From NCBI GenBank assembly GCA_004015825.1, contig SAYS01000018.1, forward strand, positions 1 through 64,000: a stretch of DNA of 64,000 nucleotides. The letters run 5' to 3'. The notes under the pieces are model-generated. The model saw only the letters and a list, made by a program, of their open reading frames with translations, did not search any database and was not told where the DNA came from. The stretch comes from Halovenus amylolytica. Lineage in GTDB: Archaea > Halobacteriota > Halobacteria > Halobacteriales > Haloarculaceae. Shown piece after piece: positions 1 through 8,688 of the stretch. Positions within the stretch are counted from its first letter, which is position 1; each line of letters opens with the position of its first letter. Made by a program: the position numbers and the translations under genes.

Positions 1-1670
<1,670 letters not shown>

Positions 1671-1746
1671 TTCCAATCATCTGGACACACTGGCCCGTTG
1701 AAACGGGTCCAGGCGTAAACTGGATTGCACGTACACAAAGTCGGCA

Positions 1747-1802
1747 CACCGACACCGGTATCGGGCACTGTCCCGATCGTGGTTCGAATCCGCGAGTCGG
1801 CG
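1747..1802 (+). ncRNA. tRNA-like fold without a D-arm in the 23S-5S spacer
   Basis: Seen in the sequence: arm CACCGAC (1747-1753) pairs with GTCGGCG (1796-1802) with one mismatch. TCGGG/CCCGA (1761-1765/1772-1776) forms an anticodon-like hairpin with a 6-nt loop. TCGTGG/CCGCGA (1777-1782/1790-1795) closes a 7-nt loop TTCGAAT, giving a T-arm-like GGTTCGAATCC. There is no D-arm, and the first base of 5S follows the acceptor-like arm directly. It is not a normal tRNA gene. It could be a relic, or a processing signal that lets tRNA 3'-end or 5'-end nucleases separate 23S from 5S. The role is inference. Confidence 0.5.
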
Positions 1803-1924
1803 TTAAGGCGGCCATAGCGGCGGGGTTCACACCCGTACCCATCCCGAACACGGAAGTTAAGCCCGCCAGCGTTCCAGTCAGTACTGGAGTACGAGAGTCT
1901 CTGGGAAATCTGGTTCGCCGCCTC
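1803..1924 (+). rRNA. rrf: 5S ribosomal RNA
   Basis: Complete 5S rRNA of about 122 nt. It starts TTAAGGCGGCC and ends GGTTCGCCGCCTCC, and these ends pair to form helix I. The family-typical internal stretches CCCGTACCCATCCCGAACAC and GTACTGGAGTACGAG are present. It lies downstream of the 23S gene in the usual archaeal order. Many haloarchaeal rRNA operons carry a tRNA-Cys after the 5S; here only a terminator hairpin follows. Confidence 0.97.
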
Positions 1925-1961
1925 CCATTCATACTGCGACCCACTCGGGTCGCCTCATCAA

Positions 1962-1998
1962 CCCTCGACCAGTCACAACGCTGGTCGGGGGTTTTTTG
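1962..1998 (+). terminator. rRNA operon terminator hairpin
   Basis: The stem CCCTCGACCAG / CTGGTCGGGGG with a short loop is followed by a run of six T (1992-1997). It is the first strong hairpin plus T-tract after the 5S gene and probably ends the rRNA transcript. Confidence 0.75.
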
Positions 1999-2269
1999 TA
2001 TTTCGTGCACAGCACCAGCTGACGCCACGAGCGTCGGCCGAGTATGCTTCGGAGCAGTCGGACAGGCAGCGAGTCTAACGTGTGTCCTCGTCGTCGATCG
2101 CGGCGGTGCTCCGAGAACAATACTGGCCAGAGCCGTGTGATTCTGCTCGGGATTCCTGCCACACCAGCAATTTCATATAGCGGTATACAATTTACTACGA
2201 GAACGAGGCAGCGACGAGTGAGAGACAGATCTATGCGGAAGCACTGCACTCGGGCAGGAAATCAGGCGA

Positions 2270-2734
2270 TCAGGAACAACAGTCTTCGACGAGCTGGATC
2301 ACCTCGGGGCCGTCACGGCGTTCGACGACGACGAGCAGCGCCTCCTCGGTGAAGCCAGCCGCGTGGACAGAAACCGACGCAGCGACACAGCGGCCGATGA
2401 CACGATGAAACAGTTCGAGCGAGACAGCCCCGGTCGCGAGCACGCCAGTCAGCGACCCCGCACCGGAAGCGAGGGCAGTCTCGCCGACCGAGAGCAGGGG
2501 ATCGGCGTCCTCGGTCGGTCCGAGCCCACTCTCCATCGTGACGCGCGTCTCGCCGGTCGGCAAGTCGTAGTCGAGTCGTTCGCCATAGCGCCGGAGTGCT
2601 GCCGCGACAGCTTCCTCGTCACCGATATCGAGAAACCGTGCTGCGGCAGTGTAGTTGAGCACGCCGGCCCGGAGTGCGTCGTAGACGAACGGGTGCGAGC
2701 GGGCCGCCTCGCGTGCCTGTTCGGCAATCGTCAT
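2270..2734 (-). CDS. Conserved haloarchaeal protein (DUF7523-like)
   Basis: 154-residue acidic protein of unknown function. The first 60 residues look helical and resemble a small helix-turn-helix or tetrahelical unit (YDALRAGVLNYTAAARFLDI, then an alanine-rich helix). The last 50 residues (HRVIGRCVAASVSVHAAGF, then EEALLVVVERRDGPEVIQLVE) have the beta-alpha-beta feel of an ACT-type regulatory domain. It matches my memory of the haloarchaeal DUF7523 family, but that is recollection only. It reads convergently with the rRNA operon and divergently from cbiX, with a 247-bp promoter region between. A role in amino-acid sensing would be speculation. Confidence 0.75.
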   Translation of the reverse strand: MTIAEQAREAARSHPFVYDALRAGVLNYTAAARFLDIGDEEAVAAALRRYGERLDYDLPTGETRVTMESGLGPTEDADPLLSVGETALASGAGSLTGVLATGAVSLELFHRVIGRCVAASVSVHAAGFTEEALLVVVERRDGPEVIQLVEDCCS

Positions 2735-2981
2735 ACTGGATATCAGACCGTGGATCGATTAAAACTGCTCGCCACTGTCGGTGACCGTCCGAACTGCGAG
2801 AACTGGTCGGGAAGTCAGGTTCGAACGCGACAGCGGAGTACTGGAGCCTGTATGCGGCCAGAGTACGATCGAGAGGTGGGAACTGCCATCTGTCCTATAT
2901 GTATCTGATACGTACCAGTCCGATGAGTGTTATGTTACGGCAAACGAAGCCACTAAACCCCCTTCGACCCAGATATGAGCC

Positions 2982-3860
2982 ATGCCAGACGCACTCGTCA
3001 TCGCCGCGCACGGCTCACATCTCAACCCGAGTTCCAGCGCGCCGGCGTTCGACCACGCCGACCGCATCCGCGAAACAGGTGCTTTCGACGAGGTGCGCGA
3101 GACCTTCTGGAAGGAAGAGCCCGCATTCCGGGAGGTGCTCAGAACTGTCGACGCCGAGGAGGTGTACGTCGTTCCGCTGTTTATCAGCGAGGGCTACTTT
3201 ACCGAGGAGATCATCCCCCGGGAACTGCGCCTCGACGGGTGGAACACCGACAGCTGGGACTCAGACGGGACCAGCGCGACGACAGCGACACTGACGGCCG
3301 CAGATACAGGCCAGACGATCCAGTACTGTGGCCCGGTCGGCAGCCACGACGCGATGAGTGACGTGATCGTCCAGCGAGCGAAATCTGTCACCGGCGATCC
3401 GGACGTCGGCGAGGGGTTCGGCCTGGCGGTCGTCGGCCACGGCACCAAGCGAAACGAGAACTCGGCGAAAGCCATCGAGTACCACGCCGACCGCATCCGC
3501 GGGATGGATCGGTTCGACGAAGTACAGGCGCTGTTCATGGACGAAGACCCCGAGATCGATGACGTCACCGGGTTTTTCGACGTGTCGGATATCGTCGTCG
3601 TCCCCCTGTTTATCGCCGACGGCTACCACACACAGGAGGATATTCCGGAGGATATGGGACTGACCGACGACTACCGGGAGGGCTACGAGCTGCCCGAACG
3701 CGTCGACGGCCACGACATCTGGTACGCCGGTGCGGTGGGGACCGAACCACTGCTGGCCGACGTGGTGCTCGAACGCACAGTGGAGGCGGGTGCCGACGTA
3801 CGTGGAGCCATCGAGCAGGTTCGTAACAGGACACGAATGGCCGTCGAGATGGACGATTGA
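2982..3860 (+). CDS. cbiX: Sirohydrochlorin cobaltochelatase family protein (CbiX, two-repeat)
   Basis: Chelatase of the CbiX/SirB family, which inserts cobalt (or another divalent metal) into sirohydrochlorin in tetrapyrrole/cobalamin synthesis. It has two homologous halves. The first has VIAAHGSHLNPSS near the N-terminus and the second has VVGHGTKRNENS near residue 150; each His-Gly is the family's metal/tetrapyrrole-binding histidine. Both halves share the motif VVPLFI.GY followed by a metal-ligand-like region (YFTEEIIP and YHTQEDIP). At 292 residues it is the double-length form. The gene is followed by the DR2241-like Fe-S protein after 87 bp, the usual haloarchaeal pairing. Whether the metal is Co or Fe cannot be read from sequence. 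Confidence 0.9.
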   Translation: MPDALVIAAHGSHLNPSSSAPAFDHADRIRETGAFDEVRETFWKEEPAFREVLRTVDAEEVYVVPLFISEGYFTEEIIPRELRLDGWNTDSWDSDGTSATTATLTAADTGQTIQYCGPVGSHDAMSDVIVQRAKSVTGDPDVGEGFGLAVVGHGTKRNENSAKAIEYHADRIRGMDRFDEVQALFMDEDPEIDDVTGFFDVSDIVVVPLFIADGYHTQEDIPEDMGLTDDYREGYELPERVDGHDIWYAGAVGTEPLLADVVLERTVEAGADVRGAIEQVRNRTRMAVEMDD

Positions 3861-3947
3861 CAGTATAGCGGCGGACAATCGAACAGTTCTGCGGCAGTAT
3901 CGCCGGGAATCGGCTGATTTTTCCGGCGGCTTCCCTACGGAGACTGT

Positions 3948-5033
3948 ATGACCTCGGAGTACGTCGACGCGCTGGTCGAAACCGCGTCCGATGGTATCTC
4001 GTTCGATGGTCTCCGTGTCGCAGGCGACGGTGAGTACACGTTCGAGACGCCGGCCGTCGAACTCACAGAGTTGTCGGAGGCTGCGCTGCGCGACGTTGCG
4101 GCTGGCTCACCCTACGTGACGAACTGGTATTTCTGGCACGCCCAGACACCCCAGAAAGACGACCGCTGGGCGTTTCTGCGCCGGGTCGAGGATGCACCAC
4201 TGGAGTCAGAAACAGACTCGATCCACGACCGGTACGAGGCGCTCGACGACGGCGTGACCACGACCTGGGGACAGCTAGAGATTACAGTCACGCTCGGAAC
4301 GGCCGGACAGCGGGAGTACAGCCTCTCACACGTCGCGGACGGCGCCGACAGTGAGTTACACAGCTACGACGAGTCGCTGCAGGCCCGCGAGCTCGCACGG
4401 CTGGACGACGACGGGCGATACCGGCCGCTGAAAACCGCCCCGACGCTGGGTACTGGCTGGGAGTTTTCCGGACTCGGCCCGGAGGCGCTCGTCGAAGCAG
4501 TCGGGTTCTTCTATCCGGCGACGATCACGAACTGGCACCGCGAGCAGAACGGAAACCTGGACGTGAGCCACTGGACGGAGACGATGGAACGCCAGAGCGG
4601 GATCTACCAGGTCGTTACAACCTGGGACCGCGGCGAGGGACACGAACACGTCGAGTGGGTCGCCGAAAGCTGCTGTACAGACTCGCAGTGTCTCAAACGC
4701 CGCGAGTGGCAGTACGACGAGGAGAGAGAACTGGAGACACACGGCGGCGACGGCGTGTTTCCCTGTCGGGAACCGTGCTCGCTGGTCATCTCGGCGGCAC
4801 GCAAGTTCACGAAACTCGACGCCGAACCGACCCACAGCTACGAGTTCGAGCTGACACCAAGCGAAAAAGAGCAGCTAGAGGGACTCATCGATGCGGTGGC
4901 GGAGGGCCGGGTCGGCGAGATCCGGGAGGCAGACATCGGTAAAGATGCAAACCGGTACCGGACACGGTTTCTCCGGGCGCGGCGGTTCGACGAGGACAGC
5001 CAGCTCTGCGGTGTGCCGACCGAAGAGGAGTGA
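3948..5033 (+). CDS. DR2241-like iron-sulfur protein next to cbiX
   Basis: 361-residue protein resembling the C-terminal part of Deinococcus DR2241, where a CbiX-like chelatase is joined to a ferredoxin-like 4Fe-4S domain. The likely cluster ligands lie in ESCCTDSQC (about residue 240) and FPCREPC (about residue 275). The N-terminal 180 residues hold a mixed alpha/beta 'stabilising' region rich in Trp and Tyr. It sits directly behind cbiX in the same direction, so the chelatase and Fe-S parts that are fused in DR2241 are split here into two genes. It probably works with CbiX on a tetrapyrrole. No signal peptide or membrane segment is present, so it is cytoplasmic. Confidence 0.8.
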   Translation: MTSEYVDALVETASDGISFDGLRVAGDGEYTFETPAVELTELSEAALRDVAAGSPYVTNWYFWHAQTPQKDDRWAFLRRVEDAPLESETDSIHDRYEALDDGVTTTWGQLEITVTLGTAGQREYSLSHVADGADSELHSYDESLQARELARLDDDGRYRPLKTAPTLGTGWEFSGLGPEALVEAVGFFYPATITNWHREQNGNLDVSHWTETMERQSGIYQVVTTWDRGEGHEHVEWVAESCCTDSQCLKRREWQYDEERELETHGGDGVFPCREPCSLVISAARKFTKLDAEPTHSYEFELTPSEKEQLEGLIDAVAEGRVGEIREADIGKDANRYRTRFLRARRFDEDSQLCGVPTEEE

Positions 5034-5100
5034 CCGTCGGGGTATTTTCACGCTCCTAGCGAGCTGATACTGGTGACTATACATTCGTAAAGAGATTCCA

Positions 5101-5228
5101 CCGGCGGCGACGGAATCGCAAGCATTCCGCCAGGTGTAGCAAAAAATATAACTATATCAACATCTCCGGCGGAAGGTGTCGTTGAAGGAGATGTACGTGT
5201 CGTTGACGTTGAACCTATTGAAGACTGA
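5101..5228 (+). pseudogene. Possible 3' remnant of a lost gene
   Basis: Between the Fe-S protein and phaC, one + frame runs 41 codons from just after a TAA (5098-5100) to a TGA. It reads like a real C-terminus (SPAEGVVEGDVRVVDVEP) but has no start codon. The surroundings are much more AT-rich than the neighbouring genes and end at a transposon-like palindrome (5347-5390). I read it as a decayed gene end. The family is unknown, and this could be chance. Confidence 0.3.
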
Positions 5229-5346
5229 TATTCGGCTCTGTTCATCATATGCTCTTTTGTGAGAAGAGTTGATTTGGCCAGAGTTCTCTCGTTGGACAAT
5301 TACATCACAGGCTGTCGTGATCGACTGATTAAGTTCGAAAAGCACA

Positions 5347-5390
5347 CATTGACCTCCTCCCCCGCGTTCACGCGGAGGAGGATGTCAATG
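5347..5390. repeat. Long palindrome resembling an IS200/IS605-type end
   Basis: CATTGAC (5347-5353) and GTCAATG (5384-5390) flank CCTCCTCC...CGCG TTCA CGCGGAGGAGG, giving one long hairpin with a TTCA loop and a small C-bulge. The right arm contains the phaC stop codon. Subterminal palindromes of this kind (GAGGAGG-rich, TTCA loop) are typical of IS200/IS605 and derived non-autonomous elements in haloarchaea. No tnpA or tnpB is near. It may now serve as the phaC terminator, since a short T-tract follows on the minus strand. Confidence 0.55.
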
Positions 5391-6674
5391 CACCGGAACG
5401 ACCTGTTCGATCCACGCCCTGGTTCGTGACGGGGACGTCTCTGCGATCTCGGCCAGTTCCTGTGGGTTGTAGTCGGCGAGTTCTCGCGGTGTCTCGATTC
5501 CTGCATCCGCGAGTCTGCCGGCGTAGGTCGGCCCGATGCCGCGGAGTGCTGTGAGCTGCTCGGCAGATCCTTCGGATACTGGTGGTGTTACCGCGTCGGC
5601 GTCGCGCTCGGCGTACCACTCGGCGACCTCGGGCCAGAGCTTCGCGTGGGCTTTCGAGGAGACGGAGATGCCGATGTGCCCCGCCGGAAATTCGATAAGT
5701 TTCGTATCCTCGCTGCCGACCGTCTCGTTGAACGGCTTACTCGACTCGGCGGGGACGATATGGTCGTACTCGCCGACGATCTGGAGGACTGGTACTTCGA
5801 TCTCCGAGAGGTCGATCCGCTGGCCGGCCATCGTGAACTCGTTTCGGGCGAGTGCGTTGTCCTTGTACAGTTCGTTGATGAACTCGCGGAAGGCCTCGCC
5901 GGCCACGTCGACGCCGTCCCAGATCCACTGCTCCATCCGCGAGAAGTTGGCGACGAAATCACCGTCCTCGATGTTGTCGTACAGCCTGACGTATTTCCCG
6001 ATGTACTGGTCGATCGGGTCCATCATCGAAAACTCGAAGGCGAGCAACTCCGCGGGGATGTTCCCGAGCGTCTCGACAGCCAGATCGGCGTCGTAGTGGC
6101 CAGCCCACCGCTCCAGTATCCCGCATTTTCCCTCGAAGGCGACAGGTGTCGCCATCAGGCTGAGTGTCCGGACTCGCTCCTGGAACAGTGCGGTGTACAT
6201 GATCGACATGCTCCCGCCCATGCAGTAGCCGAGCAGGTGAACGTCGTCGACACCAGCGTCCTCGCAGACGACGTCAACACAGTTATCGATATACCGACAG
6301 ACGTAGTCTTCGAGTCCGAGTGCGCGGTCAAGCCGTGAGGGTTCCCCCCAGTTGACGAGATACACCTCGAAGCCGGCTTCCAGCAGGCGCTGGATGACGC
6401 TCCGGTCGGGCTGTAGATCGAGGATGTAGGGTCGGTTGACCAGCGCGTAGACGATGAAAATCGGCGTCTCGTGTTCGACCGTCTCCGGGCTGTACCGGTG
6501 GAGTTCGAGTTTGTTCTCCTCGTAGATGATCTCACTGGGGGTCTCGCCGACATCGGCTGTCAGCAGTGTCTCCAGTTGCTCGATCCCCGCGTCAGTCTTC
6601 TCGATGAGTTCCGCCGCAATCTCCAGGGCCTGTGTCTGTGCGTCGATCGACACTGTGGCGGCGTCGGGGTTCAT
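5385..6674 (-). CDS. phaC: Class III poly(3-hydroxyalkanoate) synthase subunit PhaC with C-terminal HhH domain
   Basis: Polymerises hydroxyacyl-CoA into PHA granules. The lipase-like box GYCMGG puts the nucleophile at Cys151; the rest of the triad is Asp304 (GEYDHIVP) and His333 (PAGHIGIS). I chose the internal ATG at 6674 because the 50 upstream codons look non-conserved. Residues 371-425 form an added helix-hairpin-helix-like unit (LTALRGIGPTYAGRLADAG, then PQELAEIA) of the kind seen in DNA-binding proteins; the catalytic domain ends near 360. Class III synthases need the partner PhaE, usually encoded just upstream; here the upstream neighbour is a divergent amidohydrolase and no phaE is in the window. 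Confidence 0.93.
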   Translation of the reverse strand: MNPDAATVSIDAQTQALEIAAELIEKTDAGIEQLETLLTADVGETPSEIIYEENKLELHRYSPETVEHETPIFIVYALVNRPYILDLQPDRSVIQRLLEAGFEVYLVNWGEPSRLDRALGLEDYVCRYIDNCVDVVCEDAGVDDVHLLGYCMGGSMSIMYTALFQERVRTLSLMATPVAFEGKCGILERWAGHYDADLAVETLGNIPAELLAFEFSMMDPIDQYIGKYVRLYDNIEDGDFVANFSRMEQWIWDGVDVAGEAFREFINELYKDNALARNEFTMAGQRIDLSEIEVPVLQIVGEYDHIVPAESSKPFNETVGSEDTKLIEFPAGHIGISVSSKAHAKLWPEVAEWYAERDADAVTPPVSEGSAEQLTALRGIGPTYAGRLADAGIETPRELADYNPQELAEIAETSPSRTRAWIEQVVPVH

Positions 6675-7081
6675 CCCTGCATCCACCCTGTTTGGTGGAG
6701 TGCGACCCGGGACTGTCGGCCAGAAACAGACGTGTACCGTGTCGACCGGGTGCCCGCTTCGGATTTCCGGCCAGCAGTCTGGGTTTCGCCTCCCGTCATA
6801 CGAGGTGATTCGACAGACAGCCAAATAGTCCCTATGACCGAGGCCCGAGAAAGATGTGCATAAAGAGTCGATTCGGGGAATTGCTATCGTGATTATTGGT
6901 TTATTGCCCAGCCAGTGACCAGTGGAGTGATAACTCTATAATAGATTCAGAAGTCCCGAAAGAGACTGAAAACGAGATTTGGGTTATAAGAGGACTTCGT
7001 AGCGATGGTAGCAGAAATGCCACGACGACCAAGACATCCTCCCGCCCAAACGATTATCGCCCTCGGGGCAGGCATACCAGT

Positions 7082-8620
7082 ATGACACAGGCTGCAGATC
7101 TCATCCTGACGAACGGCCGGGTGTACACACCCGACAGCAGGGGAGAGCACCCGGACGACCCGCTGGCGGAGAGTCCGGAAGCCGTCGCCGTCCGGGACGG
7201 TGAGATAATCCGGATCGGCCCGAGCAACGAAGTCACGTTTCTCGAAGGAGTCGAGACAACCGTCGTGGATCTGGACGGACGCGTCCTCCTCCCCGGGTTC
7301 GTCGACGCACACACCCACCTCGACGTGCTCGGCCAGCAACAGGAGGAGGCCGACCTCTCGGGCTGTAACTCCCCGGAGGCGTGTCTGGACCGCCTCGACG
7401 ACCGCCGGGCGGAGACAGAAGAGTGGGTCATCGGCTTCGGCTACGACGAGAGCCGCTGGGGCGGCTCGTATCTCACTCGTGACCAGCTCGACGGCGTGAG
7501 CGGAGACCGGCCGGTCGTCGCCTTCCGCGAGGATCTCCACGTCGCATCGGTCAACAGCGTGGTGCTCGACCGCCACGCCGACGCGATGCCGCCGGCAGAC
7601 GTCGAGACGGTCGATGGCGAGCGAACCGGCGTCCTCGTCGAGGAAGCACTCACCGTCCTGCGCGACCGGCTCAGACCCGAGCCCGACCGGATGCGGGAGT
7701 ATCTGCTTGCAGCCCAGGAGTACGCCCACAGCCACGGTGTGACGGCCGTCCACGATATGGTCCGCCACTCCCACGCACCGCGTGTCTACCGCGAACTCGA
7801 TTCGGCCGGCGAACTCACACTCCGGGTCCGACTCAACTACTGGGCCGACCACCTCGACGCCGTCGTCGAAACCGGGCTGCAGACGAACCACGGCAGCGAC
7901 CGCGTCGAGATGGGTGCGATCAAGACCTACGCCGACGGGAGTATCGGTGGCCGGACCGCACGGCTCTCGGAGCCATACGTCGACGGCGAGGGCCAGGGCG
8001 AGTGGGTCACACCGCCGGAAGGGCTGGCCGATCTCGCCGGCGAGGTCGACAGCGCCGGCCTGCAGTTCGCCGCCCACGCCATCGGTGACGAGGCCATCGA
8101 GACTGTCCTGAAGAGTCTCGAACCGACAGACGGCGAGCGCCACCGGATCGAACACGTCGAGGTTCTCACCGACTCGCTGATCGACCGGCTGGCAAAAAGC
8201 GAACACGTCGTCTCGGCGCAGCCGAACTTCCTGAAGTGGGCCCGAGAGGACGGGCTGTACGACCAGCGACTCGGCGACCGGCGGCGACGCCAGACCAATC
8301 AGTTCGGCAGGCTCGCAGACCGCGGCGTTCGCCTCGCCCTCGGCAGTGACTGTATGCCGCTCGATCCCCTCTTCGGGATCGAGCAGACCGTCACTGCACC
8401 GGAGCCAACACAGCGTCTCGACGTGAGTCAGGCAATCGACGCCTACACCATGGGCGGGGCCTACGCCGGCTTCGCCGAGGACCGACTGGGCTCGATCGAA
8501 CGGGGGAAACGGGGCGATTTCGTCGCGCTCGACGACTCGCCCTGGGAGACGGCTGCTATCGGCGAACTCGGTGTCGATCTCACGGTCGTCGACGGCGGAA
8601 TCGTCTTCGACAGTCGGTGA
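7082..8620 (+). CDS. Amidohydrolase (YtcJ-like, metal-dependent)
   Basis: 512-residue member of the amidohydrolase superfamily, YtcJ-like branch, whose members hydrolyse amide bonds of poorly defined substrates. Metal-binding features: GFVDAHTHLD (HxH motif) near residue 75, KTYADGSIGG in the middle, then HAIGDEAI, HRIEHVEV and the late ALGSDCMPLDP (metal-binding Asp). It starts with the typical beta-sandwich opening DLILTNGRVYTPD and closes by returning to it (GDFVALDD). The ATG at 7082 is preferred, because upstream codons lack family character and the start lies behind AT-rich promoter sequence. It is divergent from phaC. The substrate is unknown. Confidence 0.88.
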   Translation: MTQAADLILTNGRVYTPDSRGEHPDDPLAESPEAVAVRDGEIIRIGPSNEVTFLEGVETTVVDLDGRVLLPGFVDAHTHLDVLGQQQEEADLSGCNSPEACLDRLDDRRAETEEWVIGFGYDESRWGGSYLTRDQLDGVSGDRPVVAFREDLHVASVNSVVLDRHADAMPPADVETVDGERTGVLVEEALTVLRDRLRPEPDRMREYLLAAQEYAHSHGVTAVHDMVRHSHAPRVYRELDSAGELTLRVRLNYWADHLDAVVETGLQTNHGSDRVEMGAIKTYADGSIGGRTARLSEPYVDGEGQGEWVTPPEGLADLAGEVDSAGLQFAAHAIGDEAIETVLKSLEPTDGERHRIEHVEVLTDSLIDRLAKSEHVVSAQPNFLKWAREDGLYDQRLGDRRRRQTNQFGRLADRGVRLALGSDCMPLDPLFGIEQTVTAPEPTQRLDVSQAIDAYTMGGAYAGFAEDRLGSIERGKRGDFVALDDSPWETAAIGELGVDLTVVDGGIVFDSR

Positions 8621-8688
8621 CCTCCGTCGGGTGAGAACGACAGACGAACTCCCCACTCCTTCTTATATCAGGAACATATATTGCGTGT

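Noticed and set aside
1747..1802. A functional tRNA gene in the 23S-5S spacer
   Set aside because: No D-arm, a mismatch in the acceptor-like stem, and no discriminator/CCA position before 5S; kept only as a tRNA-like fold.
1925..2000. tRNA-Cys after 5S
   Set aside because: The stretch folds only into the terminator hairpin; no clover-leaf is possible.
2044..2908. Arg-rich + frames opposite the DUF7523-like gene
   Set aside because: Composition (Arg/Ser/Cys-rich) is typical of haloarchaeal antisense frames; the minus-strand protein has the normal acidic composition.
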